DNA of 64,000 bases, from the NCBI GenBank assembly GCA_013374015.1, contig BLLL01000003.1:62001-126000 (forward strand), written 5' to 3'. Of this stretch, positions 45,193 through 56,047 are shown one piece after another; positions within the stretch are counted from its first letter, which is position 1, and every line of letters begins with the position of its first letter. The DNA comes from Candidatus Desulfovibrio kirbyi (GTDB lineage Bacteria; Desulfobacterota; Desulfovibrionia; Desulfovibrionales; Desulfovibrionaceae). Below the pieces are notes generated by a model. The model did not search any database. It was not told the DNA's origin and saw only the letters and a program-made list of their open reading frames with translations. The position numbers and the translations under genes are program-made.

Positions 45193-46222
45193 GTTGCTGC
45201 TTCCTTTTCCATTCCTGATGCTTCTTCTCAAAGCCGTCAATCTTCATGTCAAAATCCAGACCCATATCAAGGAGAACTCCCTTGATTTCATCCAGCGATT
45301 TGTGACCAAAGTTTTTTGTCTTGAGCATATCGGATTCAGAGCGCTGAACAAGCTCTCCCACATAGGAGATGCTTACGCCGCGCAAACAGTTTGTAGCGCG
45401 CACAGAAAGTTCTAATTCATCAATATGTTTAAATAAAATCTCATTAACTTCACTGCCACCGCTACCGCACAGATGACTGTCCCCGACAACGCGGTCATCA
45501 AAATTGATGAAGACGGCAACCTGATCCTTTATGATTTTCGCGCTGTAAGCAATGGCGTCTTCCGGCGCGAGAGAACCGTCTGTCCACAGTTCCAGAATCA
45601 AACGGTCATAGTTGGTCATTTCACCAACACGCGCCTGTTCTACCGCATAGGCAACCTTACGCACAGGCGAAAAGCTGGAATCCAGTCTGATCAGACCAAT
45701 TTCCTCGGCAAGCCCCTCGTGCATATCCGCAGACACATAGCCCTTGCCCATGCGGGCTTCCATCTCCATTTCAAGCGCCGTGTTCTCGGTGAGCGTTGCG
45801 ATATGCTGTTCTGGATTCAGCACGGTAACATGCTGGTTCGTTTGAATATCTCCAGCAACTACAGACCCCTTTTTGCCCACGCGCAACATCAGACGCTGCG
45901 GATCGTCTGTATCCATATGCAAACGAATCTGCTTCAAATTCAACACAATATCCGTAATATCTTCCAGCACGCCATGCACGGTGGTCAATTCGTGCTGAAC
46001 CCCGGAAATTTTTACAGAAACAAATGCCGCGCCCTGCAAGGAGGCCAAAAGAACACGCCGCATGGCATTGCCGATAGTTGTCCCATACCCGCGCTCAAGC
46101 GGCTCACAAACAAATTTGCCGTATGTTGCGCCTGAACTCTCGTCACGCACTATTTGGTCCGGCTTGACAAGCTCCGACCAGTTTCGCGCATTTATAATGC
46201 GTTCACCCTGTTTAATAAGCAT
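45182..46222 (-). CDS. rpoA: RNA polymerase alpha subunit
   Basis: Alpha nucleates RNA polymerase assembly and its C-terminal domain contacts UP elements and activators. The 346 residues have the N-terminal domain ([27 protein letters not shown]) and the C-terminal domain ([47 protein letters not shown]). GGGGGG precedes the ATG. It is flanked by rpsD and rplQ as usual. Confidence 0.97.
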   Translation of the reverse strand: MLIKQGERIINARNWSELVKPDQIVRDESSGATYGKFVCEPLERGYGTTIGNAMRRVLLASLQGAAFVSVKISGVQHELTTVHGVLEDITDIVLNLKQIRLHMDTDDPQRLMLRVGKKGSVVAGDIQTNQHVTVLNPEQHIATLTENTALEMEMEARMGKGYVSADMHEGLAEEIGLIRLDSSFSPVRKVAYAVEQARVGEMTNYDRLILELWTDGSLAPEDAIAYSAKIIKDQVAVFINFDDRVVGDSHLCGSGGSEVNEILFKHIDELELSVRATNCLRGVSISYVGELVQRSESDMLKTKNFGHKSLDEIKGVLLDMGLDFDMKIDGFEKKHQEWKRKQQHEA

Positions 46223-46233
46223 GTGCCCCCCGC

Positions 46234-46860
46234 TTACTTCGAATAGAGTTCAACAATCAATTGTTCATTAACGGGGAACTGAATGTCGTCGCGTTGCGGC
46301 ATAGCCTTCACAGACCCTTTGAACGCCGGGCCATCAATTTCCAGCCAGACAGGGCAACCACGACGGGCAATCACTTCCTGAATTTGCGCAAGAATAGGTA
46401 TTTTACGATTTTTTTCAGGTAATTCCACTGTGTCTCCAACACTCACCTGAAGAGAAGGTATTGTCACCTTGTGCCCGTTGAGCGTAAAAATACCGTGACG
46501 CACAAGTTGCCTCGCCTGATTACGGGAATTGGCAAATCCCAGACGATACACAACATTATCCAGACGGCACTCCAGCATAACCAGCAAATTTGTACCGGTA
46601 ACGCCTTTTTTCATGTCGGCCTTCTCAAAATACCCGCGGAACTGACGTTCAAGCATGCCGTAGGCACGACGCGTCTTCTGCTTTTCCCTCAGCTGCACTG
46701 CATAGTCGCTTACTTTCTTGCGTGCCCGCCCGTGCTGACCCGGCGCATAGGGACGACGCTCATGAGCGCATTTGTCGGTAAAACAACGGTCGCCTTTCAA
46801 AAAAAGCTTACAGCCTTCGCGACGGCAGATGCGGCATTTTGCTTCAATATATTTGGCCAT
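46234..46860 (-). CDS. rpsD: 30S ribosomal protein S4, zinc form
   Basis: S4 nucleates 16S assembly. The 208-residue protein has an N-terminal zinc motif ([18 protein letters not shown], then CAHERR) and the S4 domain ([31 protein letters not shown]). Confidence 0.97.
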   Translation of the reverse strand: MAKYIEAKCRICRREGCKLFLKGDRCFTDKCAHERRPYAPGQHGRARKKVSDYAVQLREKQKTRRAYGMLERQFRGYFEKADMKKGVTGTNLLVMLECRLDNVVYRLGFANSRNQARQLVRHGIFTLNGHKVTIPSLQVSVGDTVELPEKNRKIPILAQIQEVIARRGCPVWLEIDGPAFKGSVKAMPQRDDIQFPVNEQLIVELYSK

Positions 46861-46890
46861 GTCTGGATCATCCTTTCAGGGTTATACGCA

Positions 46891-47280
46891 CTAGACACGA
46901 CGACGCTTCGGCGGTCGGCATCCATTGTGGGGAATAGGCGTCACATCACGAATAAAGGCCACACGGAAACCCACGGTTGCTATAGCGCGCATTGCGGCTT
47001 CGCGGCCAGAACCGGGGCCTTTCACATACACGCCCACAGTCCGCATCCCGTTATCCTGCGCTTTGCGAGCTGCGGTTTCAGCAGCTACCTGAGCGGCAAA
47101 AGGCGTTGACTTGCGCGACCCCTTAAAACCGCTTTGCCCGGAGGACGCCCAGGAAATCGCGTTTCCACGGGTATCTGTAAAGGTCACAATAGTGTTGTTA
47201 AAAGAAGCCCGAATGTGGACCAATCCCACAGGAATATTCTTTTTTTCCTTTTTTTTAACAGCCTTTCCCTGTCTTGCCAT
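46891..47280 (-). CDS. rpsK: 30S ribosomal protein S11
   Basis: S11 forms the 30S platform. At 129 residues it shows [44 protein letters not shown] and the final [13 protein letters not shown]. It lies between rpsM and rpsD as in most bacteria. Confidence 0.97.
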   Translation of the reverse strand: MARQGKAVKKKEKKNIPVGLVHIRASFNNTIVTFTDTRGNAISWASSGQSGFKGSRKSTPFAAQVAAETAARKAQDNGMRTVGVYVKGPGSGREAAMRAIATVGFRVAFIRDVTPIPHNGCRPPKRRRV

Positions 47281-47322
47281 GACTATCCCTCAAATTTACT
47301 AGGTATATTAAGGTAGTGCAAT

Positions 47323-47688
47323 TTACTTCTTGCCTACAGCGCCACGGCGCGGTCCTTTGCGGGTACGGGCATTGGTGTGCGTACGCTGCCCACGCGCCGG
47401 CAGGCCGCGCCGATGACGCAACCCGCGATAACAGCCTATGTCCATCAGACGTTTGATGCTGCTCGAAATTTCACGGCGCAGATCGCCTTCAACCTTATAG
47501 TGCTGTTCAAGTTCTTTACGTATTTCATTCACTTCATCGGCAGAGAGGTCGTCAATGCTGCGCTTCCAGTTAACACCGGTAACATCCAGCACTTTTATGG
47601 CCGTAGCGCGACCGACGCCATAAATGTACGTAAGTGCGATATCCGCCCTTTTGCCACGCGGCAAATCAACGCCTGCTATTCTCGCCAC
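47323..47688 (-). CDS. rpsM: 30S ribosomal protein S13
   Basis: S13 contacts the 50S subunit and tRNA at the 30S head. The 121-residue product starts at GTG ([22 protein letters not shown]) with AGGAG upstream and ends in the basic [20 protein letters not shown] tail. Confidence 0.96.
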   Translation of the reverse strand: MARIAGVDLPRGKRADIALTYIYGVGRATAIKVLDVTGVNWKRSIDDLSADEVNEIRKELEQHYKVEGDLRREISSSIKRLMDIGCYRGLRHRRGLPARGQRTHTNARTRKGPRRGAVGKK

Positions 47689-47699
47689 AGTCTTTCTCC

Positions 47700-47813
47700 T
47701 TATCCCTGGCGCTGCTTGTGCCGAGGGTTTTCACAAATAACACGCAACACGCCTTTGCGCCGTATCACCTTGCACTTGGGACATATTTTCTTAACGGATG
47801 GCCGAACTTTCAT
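47700..47813 (-). CDS. rpmJ: 50S ribosomal protein L36, zinc form
   Basis: A 37-residue gene: [19 protein letters not shown] followed by [12 protein letters not shown]. The three Cys and the His make the zinc site. It sits between map and rpsM; infA is not present at this spot. Confidence 0.97.
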
Positions 47814-47871
47814 GGTACAACTCCAAAAAATCTTTTAGCGTATTGCAAAATGTGAATAGTTATTATTGCCC

Positions 47872-48687
47872 TCAAATGAGCGCACTGTCAAGTGGCATCC
47901 TTACCCCTGCTTTTCGGAAGCCTCTGTCCGAGATGCTCAAAATTTTTGGCCCCTGGGGGGTGACAACGATACTGTGTTCAAAATGCGCGGCGTACTGCCC
48001 GTCACACGTCACCGCCGTCCAGTTGTCGTCAAGAATTTTCACTTCATATCCGCCAACGGTGACCATTGGCTCAATGGCAATCACCATACCGTTTTGCAAT
48101 GTCATGCCGCGCATTGTCTGTCTGAAATTGGGAACTTCCGGTTTTTCATGCATTCTTGTCCCAATGCCGTGCCCCACAAAGCGACGCACAACATTGAAGC
48201 CTGCGGTTTCCACATATTCTTGTACGGCCGCGCCGATATCATACACATCATTGCCGGCACGCGCTCTGTCAATGCCCACATAAAGGCTTTCTTCCGTAAT
48301 CCGCACCAGCTTTGCCGCAGTGTCGCTCACTTCTCCCACAGGCCAGGTGCGCGCTGAATCTCCCACAAAACCCTCAAACACAACACCCATATCAATACTG
48401 ACGATATCCCCTTCCTGAAGGAGACGGTTTGAAGGAAAACCGTGCACCACCTGCTCATTGACCGAACAACACAGGGCAAACGAAAAACCGTGATAGCCCA
48501 GAAAAGCGGGTCTGACCCCATAATCCGCGCACATATCCCGCGCCAGTTCTTCAAGGCGCATTGTCGTTATGCCGGGGGAAATCAGATCACCGGCAGCATC
48601 AAGTATGTTTGCCACCATACGATTGGCTTCCCGCAGACTGGCTATTTCATTCTCATTTTTAATAAACGCGCCGTGGTGTTTTTTCAT
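47872..48687 (-). CDS. map: Methionine aminopeptidase, type I
   Basis: Map removes the initiator Met from nascent proteins. The 271 residues have GYHGFSFALCCSVNEQVVHGFP, the metal ligands in SIDMGVVFEGFVGDSARTW, the GHGIGTRMHEKPEVPN loop and AIEPMVTVG. It is coupled in the order secY-map, as in many bacteria. Confidence 0.96.
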   Translation of the reverse strand: MKKHHGAFIKNENEIASLREANRMVANILDAAGDLISPGITTMRLEELARDMCADYGVRPAFLGYHGFSFALCCSVNEQVVHGFPSNRLLQEGDIVSIDMGVVFEGFVGDSARTWPVGEVSDTAAKLVRITEESLYVGIDRARAGNDVYDIGAAVQEYVETAGFNVVRRFVGHGIGTRMHEKPEVPNFRQTMRGMTLQNGMVIAIEPMVTVGGYEVKILDDNWTAVTCDGQYAAHFEHSIVVTPQGPKILSISDRGFRKAGVRMPLDSALI

Positions 48688-48706
48688 AAATGCGTCACAA
48701 CGCCCA

Positions 48707-50020
48707 TCAGCTCTTTCCGGTTTTGCGCACCTTGTGCATCAAACCCTGATATTGGCTTGAAATCATATAGGATTCAACCTGATTCATGAAGTCCATAGCC
48801 ACGCCCACCAGAATCAGCAGACTGGTGCCGCCAAAATAGAAGGGCACATTAAAATTGCTGATCAAAAACATGGGCAACAAGGCCACAATAGAAATATACA
48901 CAGCGCCGGACAAGGTCAGTCGGGAAAGCACAATATCAATATATTGCTGTGTCTTATCGCCAGGCCTGATTCCCGGAATAAAGCCGCCGGCCTTTTTTAA
49001 ATTTTCAGCCATATCCTTTGGGTCAAAAATAATTGCCGTATAAAAATAGCAAAAGAAAAATATCAGCGCCACGTAAAGAAGATTATAGGCTATGCCTTGG
49101 GGCGAAAAAATTTCCGCTGCCATTTTTATGTACGCGTTGTCGGAAAACTGCCCGATTGTAGCCGGAAAAAGCAGGAGAGAGGAAGCAAAAATAGGGGGAA
49201 TAACGCCGGCGGTGTTCATGCGTAGCGGTAAATGCGAATTTTGGCCGCCAAACATCTTGCGGCCTATCTGGCGTTTCGCATAACTTATCGGAATACGCCG
49301 CTGAGCGCGTTCCACAAAAACAATGCACACCGTGACAGCCCCCATCATAACCAGAATAATCACCGCCATAAAAATACTCATGTCTCCGGCAGTTATCAGG
49401 GCTGCCGACTGGATAATGGCGCGGGGAATACCCACTACGATTCCGCAGAAAATAATCAAAGAGATGCCGTTGCCGATACCGCGCTCTGTGATCTGCTCTC
49501 CCAGCCACATAACCAGCACAGAACCGGCAACAAAGGTTGTCATGGTCACCATGCGGAAATGCCAGCCAGGAGCAAGCACGACCGGCGTTCCAACGGGGCT
49601 TGTCATATTTTCAAGGCCAACGGCAAAACCCAAGCCCTGAATACACGTTATCAATACCATCAAATACCGGGTGTACTGGGTAATTTTGCGACGACCGGAC
49701 TGCCCTTCTTCCTTGGACATACGCTTAATTTCCGGACTGACAACCTGCAAAAGCTGCATGATAATGGAAGCTGAAATATAGGGCATGACGCCCAGCGCAA
49801 ATACGGAAACATTACTCAGCCCACCGCCGGAAAACATATCAAAAAGGCTGAAAAGAGTGCCTGCCATACTTTCAAAAAAAGAGGCGAGCGCTGACGCGTC
49901 AACGCCCGGCACAGGGACATGCACACCGATCCTGTAGCAACATAAAATAAAAAAAGTCCAGCCCAGGCGCTTTGCCAGAGCCGGCTGATCCGCCATTGTA
50001 TTTGCCGATCCTGCCGCCAT
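48707..50020 (-). CDS. secY: Protein translocase channel SecY
   Basis: SecY is the protein-conducting channel of the Sec translocon in the inner membrane. The 437 residues carry ten hydrophobic helices; seen motifs include GVDASALASFFES (plug side), the EQITERGIGNGISL cytoplasmic loop and IPISYAKRQIGRKMFGGQNSHLPLRMNTAGVIPPIFA. It follows rplO. Confidence 0.97.
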   Translation of the reverse strand: MAAGSANTMADQPALAKRLGWTFFILCCYRIGVHVPVPGVDASALASFFESMAGTLFSLFDMFSGGGLSNVSVFALGVMPYISASIIMQLLQVVSPEIKRMSKEEGQSGRRKITQYTRYLMVLITCIQGLGFAVGLENMTSPVGTPVVLAPGWHFRMVTMTTFVAGSVLVMWLGEQITERGIGNGISLIIFCGIVVGIPRAIIQSAALITAGDMSIFMAVIILVMMGAVTVCIVFVERAQRRIPISYAKRQIGRKMFGGQNSHLPLRMNTAGVIPPIFASSLLLFPATIGQFSDNAYIKMAAEIFSPQGIAYNLLYVALIFFFCYFYTAIIFDPKDMAENLKKAGGFIPGIRPGDKTQQYIDIVLSRLTLSGAVYISIVALLPMFLISNFNVPFYFGGTSLLILVGVAMDFMNQVESYMISSQYQGLMHKVRKTGKS

Positions 50021-50066
50021 GAATGACTCTTTTTGTACGACCGGCCAATCGGGCCGGGAAAGAGAA

Positions 50067-50531
50067 TTATTCCGATTTTGAAGCCGCTTTCAGTTCCGTC
50101 ACTGCCCCGCCCGCTTGACGAATTTTTTCAGCGGTAGCCAAGCTGAACCTGTGAGCTTCCACCTTCAGGGGAATTTTCACATCCCCACACGAAAGAATTT
50201 TCACGGGCGCGCCTTTGCGGGCAAGTCCACGGTTATAGATATCGTCAAGGGTGATAACGTCCTTGCCTTCAAAAGCTTTTGTGAGCGCATCCAGATTAAC
50301 GACATCGTACACTACCTTGAAAAGAGTATTTTTGAATCCGTGCTTCGGCAGCCTGCGCTGCAGGGGCATCTGACCGCCCTCAAATCCCGGACGCACACCG
50401 CCGCCCGCACGGGCGTTCTGCCCCTTGTGTCCCTTTCCTGCTGTACAACCCAGTCCCGAACCGGACCCGCGCCCCACACGGCGGCGCGTTTTACGCTCTT
50501 CCTTAAACGGATAAAGATCGTGCAATTGCAT
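50067..50531 (-). CDS. rplO: 50S ribosomal protein L15
   Basis: L15 binds 23S rRNA late in assembly. The chosen ATG (MQLHDLYPF, 154 residues) has GGGAG upstream; the ORF extends six codons earlier to a less likely start. The Gly/Arg-rich [21 protein letters not shown] segment is typical. Confidence 0.96.
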   Translation of the reverse strand: MQLHDLYPFKEERKTRRRVGRGSGSGLGCTAGKGHKGQNARAGGGVRPGFEGGQMPLQRRLPKHGFKNTLFKVVYDVVNLDALTKAFEGKDVITLDDIYNRGLARKGAPVKILSCGDVKIPLKVEAHRFSLATAEKIRQAGGAVTELKAASKSE

Positions 50532-50562
50532 GATACAAACTCCCGGCAACTACCTGAAAAAC

Positions 50563-50739
50563 TCAGGACACCACAGCTACAAGATGCGAAATTTTTGCAA
50601 TAATACCCCGAATGGCAGGGGTGTCCTTAAAAATTTTGACTGTTTCACGACGCTTCAGGCCAAGAGAATCAAGCATTCTGCGTTGGGCCGGCAGCAAGCC
50701 GATACGCGAACGGATGAGTTTGACGGTAATTGCTCCCAT
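50563..50739 (-). CDS. rpmD: 50S ribosomal protein L30
   Basis: A 58-residue gene read between rpsE and rplO: MGAITVKLIRSRIGLLPAQRR, LGLKRRETVKIFKDTPAIRGI and LVAVVS. It lies 2 bases after rpsE and is in the standard position of the spc operon. Confidence 0.95.
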   Translation of the reverse strand: MGAITVKLIRSRIGLLPAQRRMLDSLGLKRRETVKIFKDTPAIRGIIAKISHLVAVVS

Positions 50740-50741
50740 GA

Positions 50742-51254
50742 TTATTTCCTCGGAGATTCCAGTTTCTTTCCGCGCAGTATCGAAACATCGTCCGCGCCAC
50801 GCAGGGAGACAAGACCCTGCATGGTAGCGCGAAGCACATTGTGAGGATTGTTGGTGCCAATGGCCTTTGTCAGCACATCACGCACTCCGACAGCTTCCAT
50901 GACGGCGCGTACCGCTCCGCCGGCTATAATGCCGGTGCCTTCAGAGGCAGGCTTGAGCATAACACGCCCGGCCCCAAAACGCCCAAGAACTTCATAGGGC
51001 AACGTGCCTTCCAGCAGGGGCACGCACACACGGTTTTTACGCGCGCGCTCCGTGGCCTTACGGAGGGCTTCAGGAACCTCCTGAGCCTTGCCCAGACCAA
51101 AACCAACGCCGCCCCTGCCGTCGCCTACCACCACAAGAGCACTGAAGCTGAATCGCCGACCGCCTTTGACAACTTTTGCCACGCGGTTCAGAAAAACAAT
51201 CTTTTCAATTTCACCCAGCTCGTTATGCTGCCTTTTCGTATTTTCTTGACGCAT
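50742..51254 (-). CDS. rpsE: 30S ribosomal protein S5
   Basis: S5 is involved in decoding accuracy. The 170 residues show the [28 protein letters not shown] double-stranded RNA-binding part and the [23 protein letters not shown]-terminal part. Confidence 0.96.
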   Translation of the reverse strand: MRQENTKRQHNELGEIEKIVFLNRVAKVVKGGRRFSFSALVVVGDGRGGVGFGLGKAQEVPEALRKATERARKNRVCVPLLEGTLPYEVLGRFGAGRVMLKPASEGTGIIAGGAVRAVMEAVGVRDVLTKAIGTNNPHNVLRATMQGLVSLRGADDVSILRGKKLESPRK

Positions 51255-51255
51255 A

Positions 51256-51615
51256 CTAGAACTCCAGACCGCCCTCGCGGGCGCTATCGGCTACAGCCTT
51301 AATACGACCGTGATAGAGGTACCCGTTACGATCAAACACCACCTGCCCAATATTTTTTTCTTTTGCAAGACGGGCAATTTCCCTGCCCACATGTTCCGCG
51401 CCGCTCTTGTTGCAGTGCAGCCCCGCATCGGCCTTTGCAAGCGCAAGGGTAGAGGCTGCGGTCAAAACAGCGCCGGCAGCGTCGTTGACTATCTGCGCAT
51501 AAATGTGCAGGTTTGACCTGTACACAACAAGACGCGGCCTGTCCGCAGTGCCGTTCACCTTTTTACGGATACGGACTTTACGGCGTTGCCGGGATTCGTT
51601 CTTTGATAACTGCAT
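51256..51615 (-). CDS. rplR: 50S ribosomal protein L18
   Basis: L18 binds 5S rRNA. The 119 residues show [25 protein letters not shown] and the terminal [19 protein letters not shown]. It is one base from rpsE. Confidence 0.96.
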   Translation of the reverse strand: MQLSKNESRQRRKVRIRKKVNGTADRPRLVVYRSNLHIYAQIVNDAAGAVLTAASTLALAKADAGLHCNKSGAEHVGREIARLAKEKNIGQVVFDRNGYLYHGRIKAVADSAREGGLEF

Positions 51616-51624
51616 ATGCGCCTC

Positions 51625-52164
51625 TTACTTTTTGCCGCCGGACTTGCCCACCTTACGGCGTATAGTTTCGGTTACATATTTGATACCCTTGCCCTTGTAC
51701 GGCTCAGGCTTGCGTATACGTCGAATTCTGGCGGCAAATTCACCCACAAGTCCCTTGTTCAGTCCGATAATCGTCAATATCTGCCCTTCGGCAACAGCCT
51801 TAAGCCCATCCGGCAATTCCACCAAGACAGGATGAGAAAATCCAACAGCCAGTTCTATCATATTGCCTTTGACCGCCACGCGATAGCCGACACCGATAAC
51901 TTCAAGCGCCTTGGAAAAGCCCTTGGTCACACCCTCAATGCAGTTTGCAAGCAAAGTGCGACGCAGACCGTGCTGGGAACGGCTTTGCCGGCTTTCCTCA
52001 TACCGTGTCAACGTCACGCGCCCGTCACCCACTTCATACTTGAGCAGGGGTGAAACCGGCGTGCTCAGTACGCCCTTTGGACCTCTAACTTCCACAACAT
52101 CCGACCCAACCCGGACTTCAACGCCAGCCGGGAGAGGGATGGGCAGTTTGCCTATTCTTGACAT
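51625..52164 (-). CDS. rplF: 50S ribosomal protein L6
   Basis: The ATG at 52164 (MSRIGKLPIPLPAGVEV) gives 179 residues, the normal length; the ORF runs 18 codons further upstream without a better start. The terminal segment PEPYKGKGIKYVTETIRRKVGKSGGKK is diagnostic. Confidence 0.96.
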   Translation of the reverse strand: MSRIGKLPIPLPAGVEVRVGSDVVEVRGPKGVLSTPVSPLLKYEVGDGRVTLTRYEESRQSRSQHGLRRTLLANCIEGVTKGFSKALEVIGVGYRVAVKGNMIELAVGFSHPVLVELPDGLKAVAEGQILTIIGLNKGLVGEFAARIRRIRKPEPYKGKGIKYVTETIRRKVGKSGGKK

Positions 52165-52174
52165 GCTACACCGC

Positions 52175-52555
52175 CTACCAGATTGCACACAAAAGTTCAC
52201 CGCCCACCTTTTTCTCATGCGCGGTCATTCCGTCCAGCACGCCACTGGAGGTGGACAAAATGCAAATGCCAAGACCGTTTTGCACCTTGGGTATTCTGCG
52301 TGCGTTCACATATATCCGGCGACCCGGCGTGCTCACCCGTTTCAGGCCGCTGATAACGGGTTTGCCTTTTTGATAGCGCAATTTGAGCGTGATTGTGCCA
52401 TCAGCCGCTGTCACCTCTTCAACATAGCCTTCCTGTTTGAGAATTGCGGCCAATGCTCCCTTTATCTTTGAACACGGAATGCGCACTTCCTTGTGAAGCG
52501 CCATATGCGCGTTGCGAATACGGGTGAGCATATCCGCAATGGGATCTGTCAACAT
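52175..52555 (-). CDS. rpsH: 30S ribosomal protein S8
   Basis: S8 binds helix 21 of 16S rRNA and can repress the spc operon. The ATG at 52555 (MLTDPIADMLTRIRNAHMA) gives 126 residues. The C-terminal STSSGVLDGMTAHEKKVGGELLCAIW is diagnostic. The longer upstream frame overlaps untranslated DNA. Confidence 0.96.
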   Translation of the reverse strand: MLTDPIADMLTRIRNAHMALHKEVRIPCSKIKGALAAILKQEGYVEEVTAADGTITLKLRYQKGKPVISGLKRVSTPGRRIYVNARRIPKVQNGLGICILSTSSGVLDGMTAHEKKVGGELLCAIW

Positions 52556-52651
52556 ACAAAACTCCTGAAAAATTAGGGTTAGCGGCCCCATGCCCCACTT
52601 CCCGCAAACACGCTCTATGCCGCGCACAGCAGCCAATAAACACAATTTAGT

Positions 52652-52837
52652 CTACCAACTGGACTTGCGCACGCCGGGCAGCTCGCCGTGCAACGCCATG
52701 CTGCGAAAACATATACGACAAATGCCGAACTGACGCAAAAAAGCCCTGGGGCGTCCACACAACGGACAACGATTATAGGACCTTGAACTGAACTTGGCCT
52801 TGCGTTGTGCCTTCACTTCCAGCGAAGTACGCGACAT
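52652..52837 (-). CDS. rpsN: 30S ribosomal protein S14, zinc (type Z)
   Basis: The short 61-residue form with two CxxC pairs ([20 protein letters not shown]) and the ending [11 protein letters not shown]. Type Z is the short zinc-containing class, unlike the 100-residue E. coli protein. Confidence 0.96.
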   Translation of the reverse strand: MSRTSLEVKAQRKAKFSSRSYNRCPLCGRPRAFLRQFGICRICFRSMALHGELPGVRKSSW

Positions 52838-52872
52838 AATAAACTCCTGAGTAATTTTTAATCTGGCGACAC

Positions 52873-53412
52873 TTATTTACGAAACGGCATGCCAAGATGA
52901 TCCAAAAGAAATTTTCCTTCTTTGTCCGTATCAGCAGAGGTCACAATAGTAATATTCATGCCCTTGGGGTTCTCCACACGATCAATTTCAAGATCGGGAA
53001 AAATAGTGTGTTCTTTAATGCCAAGAGTAAAATTACCGCGCCCGTCAAAACCTCTGTCCGAAATTCCGCGAAAATCTCTCACTCGTGGCAGGGCAAAATT
53101 CACCAACTTGTCCAAAAAATCCCACATGCGGTCATGGCGCAGTGTGACGCGAGCGCCAATGGGCATACCTTCCCTGAGTTTGAAAGAAGCAATGGATTTT
53201 TTCGCGCGCGTTACCACAGCCTTTTGTCCGGCAATGGCTGTCAGCTCGACCACGGCTTCTTCCATCATCTTGTTGTTCTGCGTAGCGGCGCCCAAGCCGA
53301 TGTTCAGAGAGATTTTTTTAATTCCTGGAAGCTGCATGACGGAAGTATAGTTAAACTCCTTTTGCAGTACAGGAATCACATTCTCTCTATATATCTTTTC
53401 AAGGCGTGTCAT
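52873..53412 (-). CDS. rplE: 50S ribosomal protein L5
   Basis: L5 binds 5S rRNA at the central protuberance. The 179 residues contain [21 protein letters not shown]-like [18 protein letters not shown] and [24 protein letters not shown]. Confidence 0.97.
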   Translation of the reverse strand: MTRLEKIYRENVIPVLQKEFNYTSVMQLPGIKKISLNIGLGAATQNNKMMEEAVVELTAIAGQKAVVTRAKKSIASFKLREGMPIGARVTLRHDRMWDFLDKLVNFALPRVRDFRGISDRGFDGRGNFTLGIKEHTIFPDLEIDRVENPKGMNITIVTSADTDKEGKFLLDHLGMPFRK

Positions 53413-53421
53413 CGTATCACC

Positions 53422-53754
53422 TTATCCCATAACTTCGTTGCACTTTTTGCAAAAGCGCACCTTCTTTTGCGCGCCGTTTACCTCAACATGCCTGTACCCC
53501 ACCCTAGTGGGCTTGCCGCAGGCAGAGCAGACCAGCATAACATTGGAAATATGGATCGGCATTTCCTTTTCCACTATGCCTCCCGCTTGCTGGGCATAAG
53601 GATTGGGACGCGTGTGGCGTTTGACCACATTGGTTTTTTCCACCAGCACTCGATCTTTTTTACGCAGAATTTTTAATACCTTACCAATCTTTCCCATATT
53701 CCTGCCGGCAACCACCATCACCTTGTCGTCCTGACGGATTCGATACGCTTTCAT
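53422..53754 (-). CDS. rplX: 50S ribosomal protein L24, zinc form
   Basis: L24 is an assembly initiator. At 110 residues it has the KOW motif ([20 protein letters not shown]) and an extra zinc ribbon with CSACGKPTR and CKKC at the C-terminus. Confidence 0.96.
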   Translation of the reverse strand: MKAYRIRQDDKVMVVAGRNMGKIGKVLKILRKKDRVLVEKTNVVKRHTRPNPYAQQAGGIVEKEMPIHISNVMLVCSACGKPTRVGYRHVEVNGAQKKVRFCKKCNEVMG

Positions 53755-53763
53755 AACGGTCTC

Positions 53764-54132
53764 CTACAACACTTCAGGCGCAAGGGATACGATTTTCATA
53801 AAATTCTGCGCGCGCAACTCACGCGCTACAGGGCCAAAAATACGCGTCCCCACAGGTTCGCCCTGTGCCGAAAGCAACACAGCGGCATTGCCGTCAAACT
53901 TGATATAGGAACCGTCCACGCGCCGCACTTCCTTGGCGGTACGCACAATCACCGCCTTCATCACGTCGCCCTTTTTGACCTTGCTGTGTGGCATCGCCTC
54001 TTTGACGGAAACCACAATGACATCGCCCACAGAAGCATAGCGGCGGTGCGAACCGCCCAGCACCTTGATGCAGGCTACTTTTTTGGCGCCGGAATTGTCA
54101 GCCACCTGCAACATTGTCTCTACCTGGATCAT
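53764..54132 (-). CDS. rplN: 50S ribosomal protein L14
   Basis: The 122 residues start [27 protein letters not shown] and contain [13 protein letters not shown], standard for L14. It lies 9 bases downstream of rpsQ. Confidence 0.97.
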   Translation of the reverse strand: MIQVETMLQVADNSGAKKVACIKVLGGSHRRYASVGDVIVVSVKEAMPHSKVKKGDVMKAVIVRTAKEVRRVDGSYIKFDGNAAVLLSAQGEPVGTRIFGPVARELRAQNFMKIVSLAPEVL

Positions 54133-54141
54133 AACACCATC

Positions 54142-54408
54142 CTACACTGCTTTTTCAATAATGGAGAGCAAATGCCAACGCTTGTTGCGCGACAGGGGAC
54201 GAAACTCCACAATCCTGACCTTGTCCCCCGCACCGCATTCGTTCATCGGGTCATGCGCGGTGAACTTCTTGCGGCGCCTCACATACTTTTTGAGCAGAGG
54301 GTGTTTGACCAAGGTTTCAACGCGCACAACAATGGTTTTGTCATTCTTGTCGCTTACCACGATGCCGGTCAATTTTCTGCCTTTGCGGTTTTCCAGAACT
54401 TGCATCAT
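54142..54408 (-). CDS. rpsQ: 30S ribosomal protein S17
   Basis: An 88-residue OB-fold protein (GRKLTGIVVSDKNDKTIVV, HDPMNECGAGDKVRIVEFRPLS). Its ATG overlaps the rpmC stop by 4 bases (ATGA). Confidence 0.96.
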   Translation of the reverse strand: MMQVLENRKGRKLTGIVVSDKNDKTIVVRVETLVKHPLLKKYVRRRKKFTAHDPMNECGAGDKVRIVEFRPLSRNKRWHLLSIIEKAV

Positions 54409-54641
54409 AACCCACTCAATTCCTTTTCGTTCAATAAAGTCGCCATACGCGCCACCTGCCTTCGCAAGCCCTTGAGCGCAGAAGTATTTTCAAGTTGGGC
54501 AACCGCGTGCTTCAGACGAGCTGTCATCAACTGCTGACGCTGCTCAACAAGTTTTGCGCGCAACTCATCAATCCCAAATTCGCGAATATCAGCTGCGGAC
54601 AGGAAAACGACAGCATCGCCTTTTTTTTTCTTGGCGGCCAT
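54405..54641 (-). CDS. rpmC: 50S ribosomal protein L29
   Basis: A 78-residue helical protein (IDELRAKLVEQRQQLMTARLKHA, LRRQVARMATLLNEKEL). The N-terminal stretch MAAKKKKGDAVVFLSAADI is slightly longer than in E. coli. Confidence 0.94.
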   Translation of the reverse strand: MAAKKKKGDAVVFLSAADIREFGIDELRAKLVEQRQQLMTARLKHAVAQLENTSALKGLRRQVARMATLLNEKELSGL

Positions 54642-54642
54642 T

Positions 54643-55056
54643 TCAGACGCCCTCCTTTACCACAATAATTGTCTTGACGGACAACTTATGGGCAGCACGC
54701 GTCAACGCTTCACGCGCCAAATCAAGACTGATACCCTTGATTTCATACAGCACGCGGCCAGGCTTTACCGGCGCGCACCAGCCAACCGGCGCGCCCTTAC
54801 CGGAACCCTGTCGTGTTTCCAGTGGCTTGGCTGTCACGGGGCGGTCAGGGAAAACACGTATCCACACTTTCCCGCCGCGTTTGATATGCCGCATCATTGC
54901 AATACGCGCCGCCTCAATCTGCTGGCTGGACAAATGCCCGTGCTCAACGGCCTTCAATCCAATATCACCAAAAGCTATTGATGCCCCGCGACACGCAAGA
55001 CCACGAAGACGGCCTTTTTGCCATTTGCGAAATTTAACCTTTTTTGGCGCAAGCAT
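54643..55056 (-). CDS. rplP: 50S ribosomal protein L16
   Basis: L16 supports the A site of the peptidyl-transferase centre. The 137 residues show [45 protein letters not shown] and [17 protein letters not shown]. It overlaps rpsC by one base (TAATG). Confidence 0.97.
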   Translation of the reverse strand: MLAPKKVKFRKWQKGRLRGLACRGASIAFGDIGLKAVEHGHLSSQQIEAARIAMMRHIKRGGKVWIRVFPDRPVTAKPLETRQGSGKGAPVGWCAPVKPGRVLYEIKGISLDLAREALTRAAHKLSVKTIIVVKEGV

Positions 55057-55697
55057 TATTTTTCAACCTCTTTATCAAGGATTTCACCCTTGTATATCCA
55101 CACTTTTACGCCAATAATACCGTACGTTGTGCGCGCTTCGGCAAAACCATAATCAATATTGGCGCGCAACGTCTGCAATGGCACACGCCCGTCACGATAC
55201 CATTCCGTACGGGCTATTTCCGCGCCGGCCAAACGTCCCGCGCACATCACCTTGATGCCCTCTCCTCCAAATTTGCGCGCCATCGAAATAGTACGCTTCA
55301 TCGCCCGCCTGAATGCCACACGGCGCTCCAACTGCTGGGCGATATTCTCGGCAACAAGCTGAGCTTCCACCTCCGGACGGCGTATTTCATTGACTTCTAG
55401 GGCGAACTCCCGTCCAAATCTGCGGCGCAAATCTCCGCGCAATTTCTCAATTTCAATACCCTTACGTCCGATCACGATACCGGGACGGGCTGTAAACAAC
55501 ACCAGACGCACCTTGCCGCCCGCGCGTTCAATCTCGATTCTGGAAAGGCCAGCATGATACAAAAGTTTTTTGACAAAGGTACGGATTTTGCTGTCTTCAT
55601 AAACAAGGGCAGGATATTCCTTTTTGCTGAACCAGCGGGACTGCCAGCTTTTGTTGTATCCAAGCCGGAAGCCGAACGGATGTACTTTTTGACCCAT
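55056..55697 (-). CDS. rpsC: 30S ribosomal protein S3
   Basis: S3 lines the mRNA entry tunnel. The 213 residues start [18 protein letters not shown], contain the KH domain ([18 protein letters not shown]) and end with [16 protein letters not shown]. Confidence 0.97.
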   Translation of the reverse strand: MGQKVHPFGFRLGYNKSWQSRWFSKKEYPALVYEDSKIRTFVKKLLYHAGLSRIEIERAGGKVRLVLFTARPGIVIGRKGIEIEKLRGDLRRRFGREFALEVNEIRRPEVEAQLVAENIAQQLERRVAFRRAMKRTISMARKFGGEGIKVMCAGRLAGAEIARTEWYRDGRVPLQTLRANIDYGFAEARTTYGIIGVKVWIYKGEILDKEVEK

Positions 55698-55699
55698 AG

Positions 55700-56038
55700 C
55701 TATTCCTGCCCTTCTGCAAGTATAACAGTGATATGACTCGTGCGTTTGCGAATTCTGCCTGCGCGTCCCTGAGCACGGGGCATAAAGCGCTTCCAGGCGG
55801 GACCTTCATTGACAATAATCTCGTGTACCCTCAATGCGTCCACATCCACGCCGCCCAACTGGGTGGCATTGGCAAGCGCGCTCTTCATCACGCCATAAAG
55901 CACGCCAGCCGGCTTGTTGGGAGTAAAGCGCAATATATTGATGGCTTCCTCTACCCACAAGCCCATGACATTACCGGCGACAAGACGGGTTTTGCGCGGT
56001 GAAACGCGCTGGTACTTCGCAACTGCTTTTGCTTGCAT
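55700..56038 (-). CDS. rplV: 50S ribosomal protein L22
   Basis: L22 extends into the exit tunnel. The 112 residues include [25 protein letters not shown], the hairpin near [21 protein letters not shown] and the expected final strand. Confidence 0.96.
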   Translation of the reverse strand: MQAKAVAKYQRVSPRKTRLVAGNVMGLWVEEAINILRFTPNKPAGVLYGVMKSALANATQLGGVDVDALRVHEIIVNEGPAWKRFMPRAQGRAGRIRKRTSHITVILAEGQE

Positions 56039-56047
56039 ACTGAACCC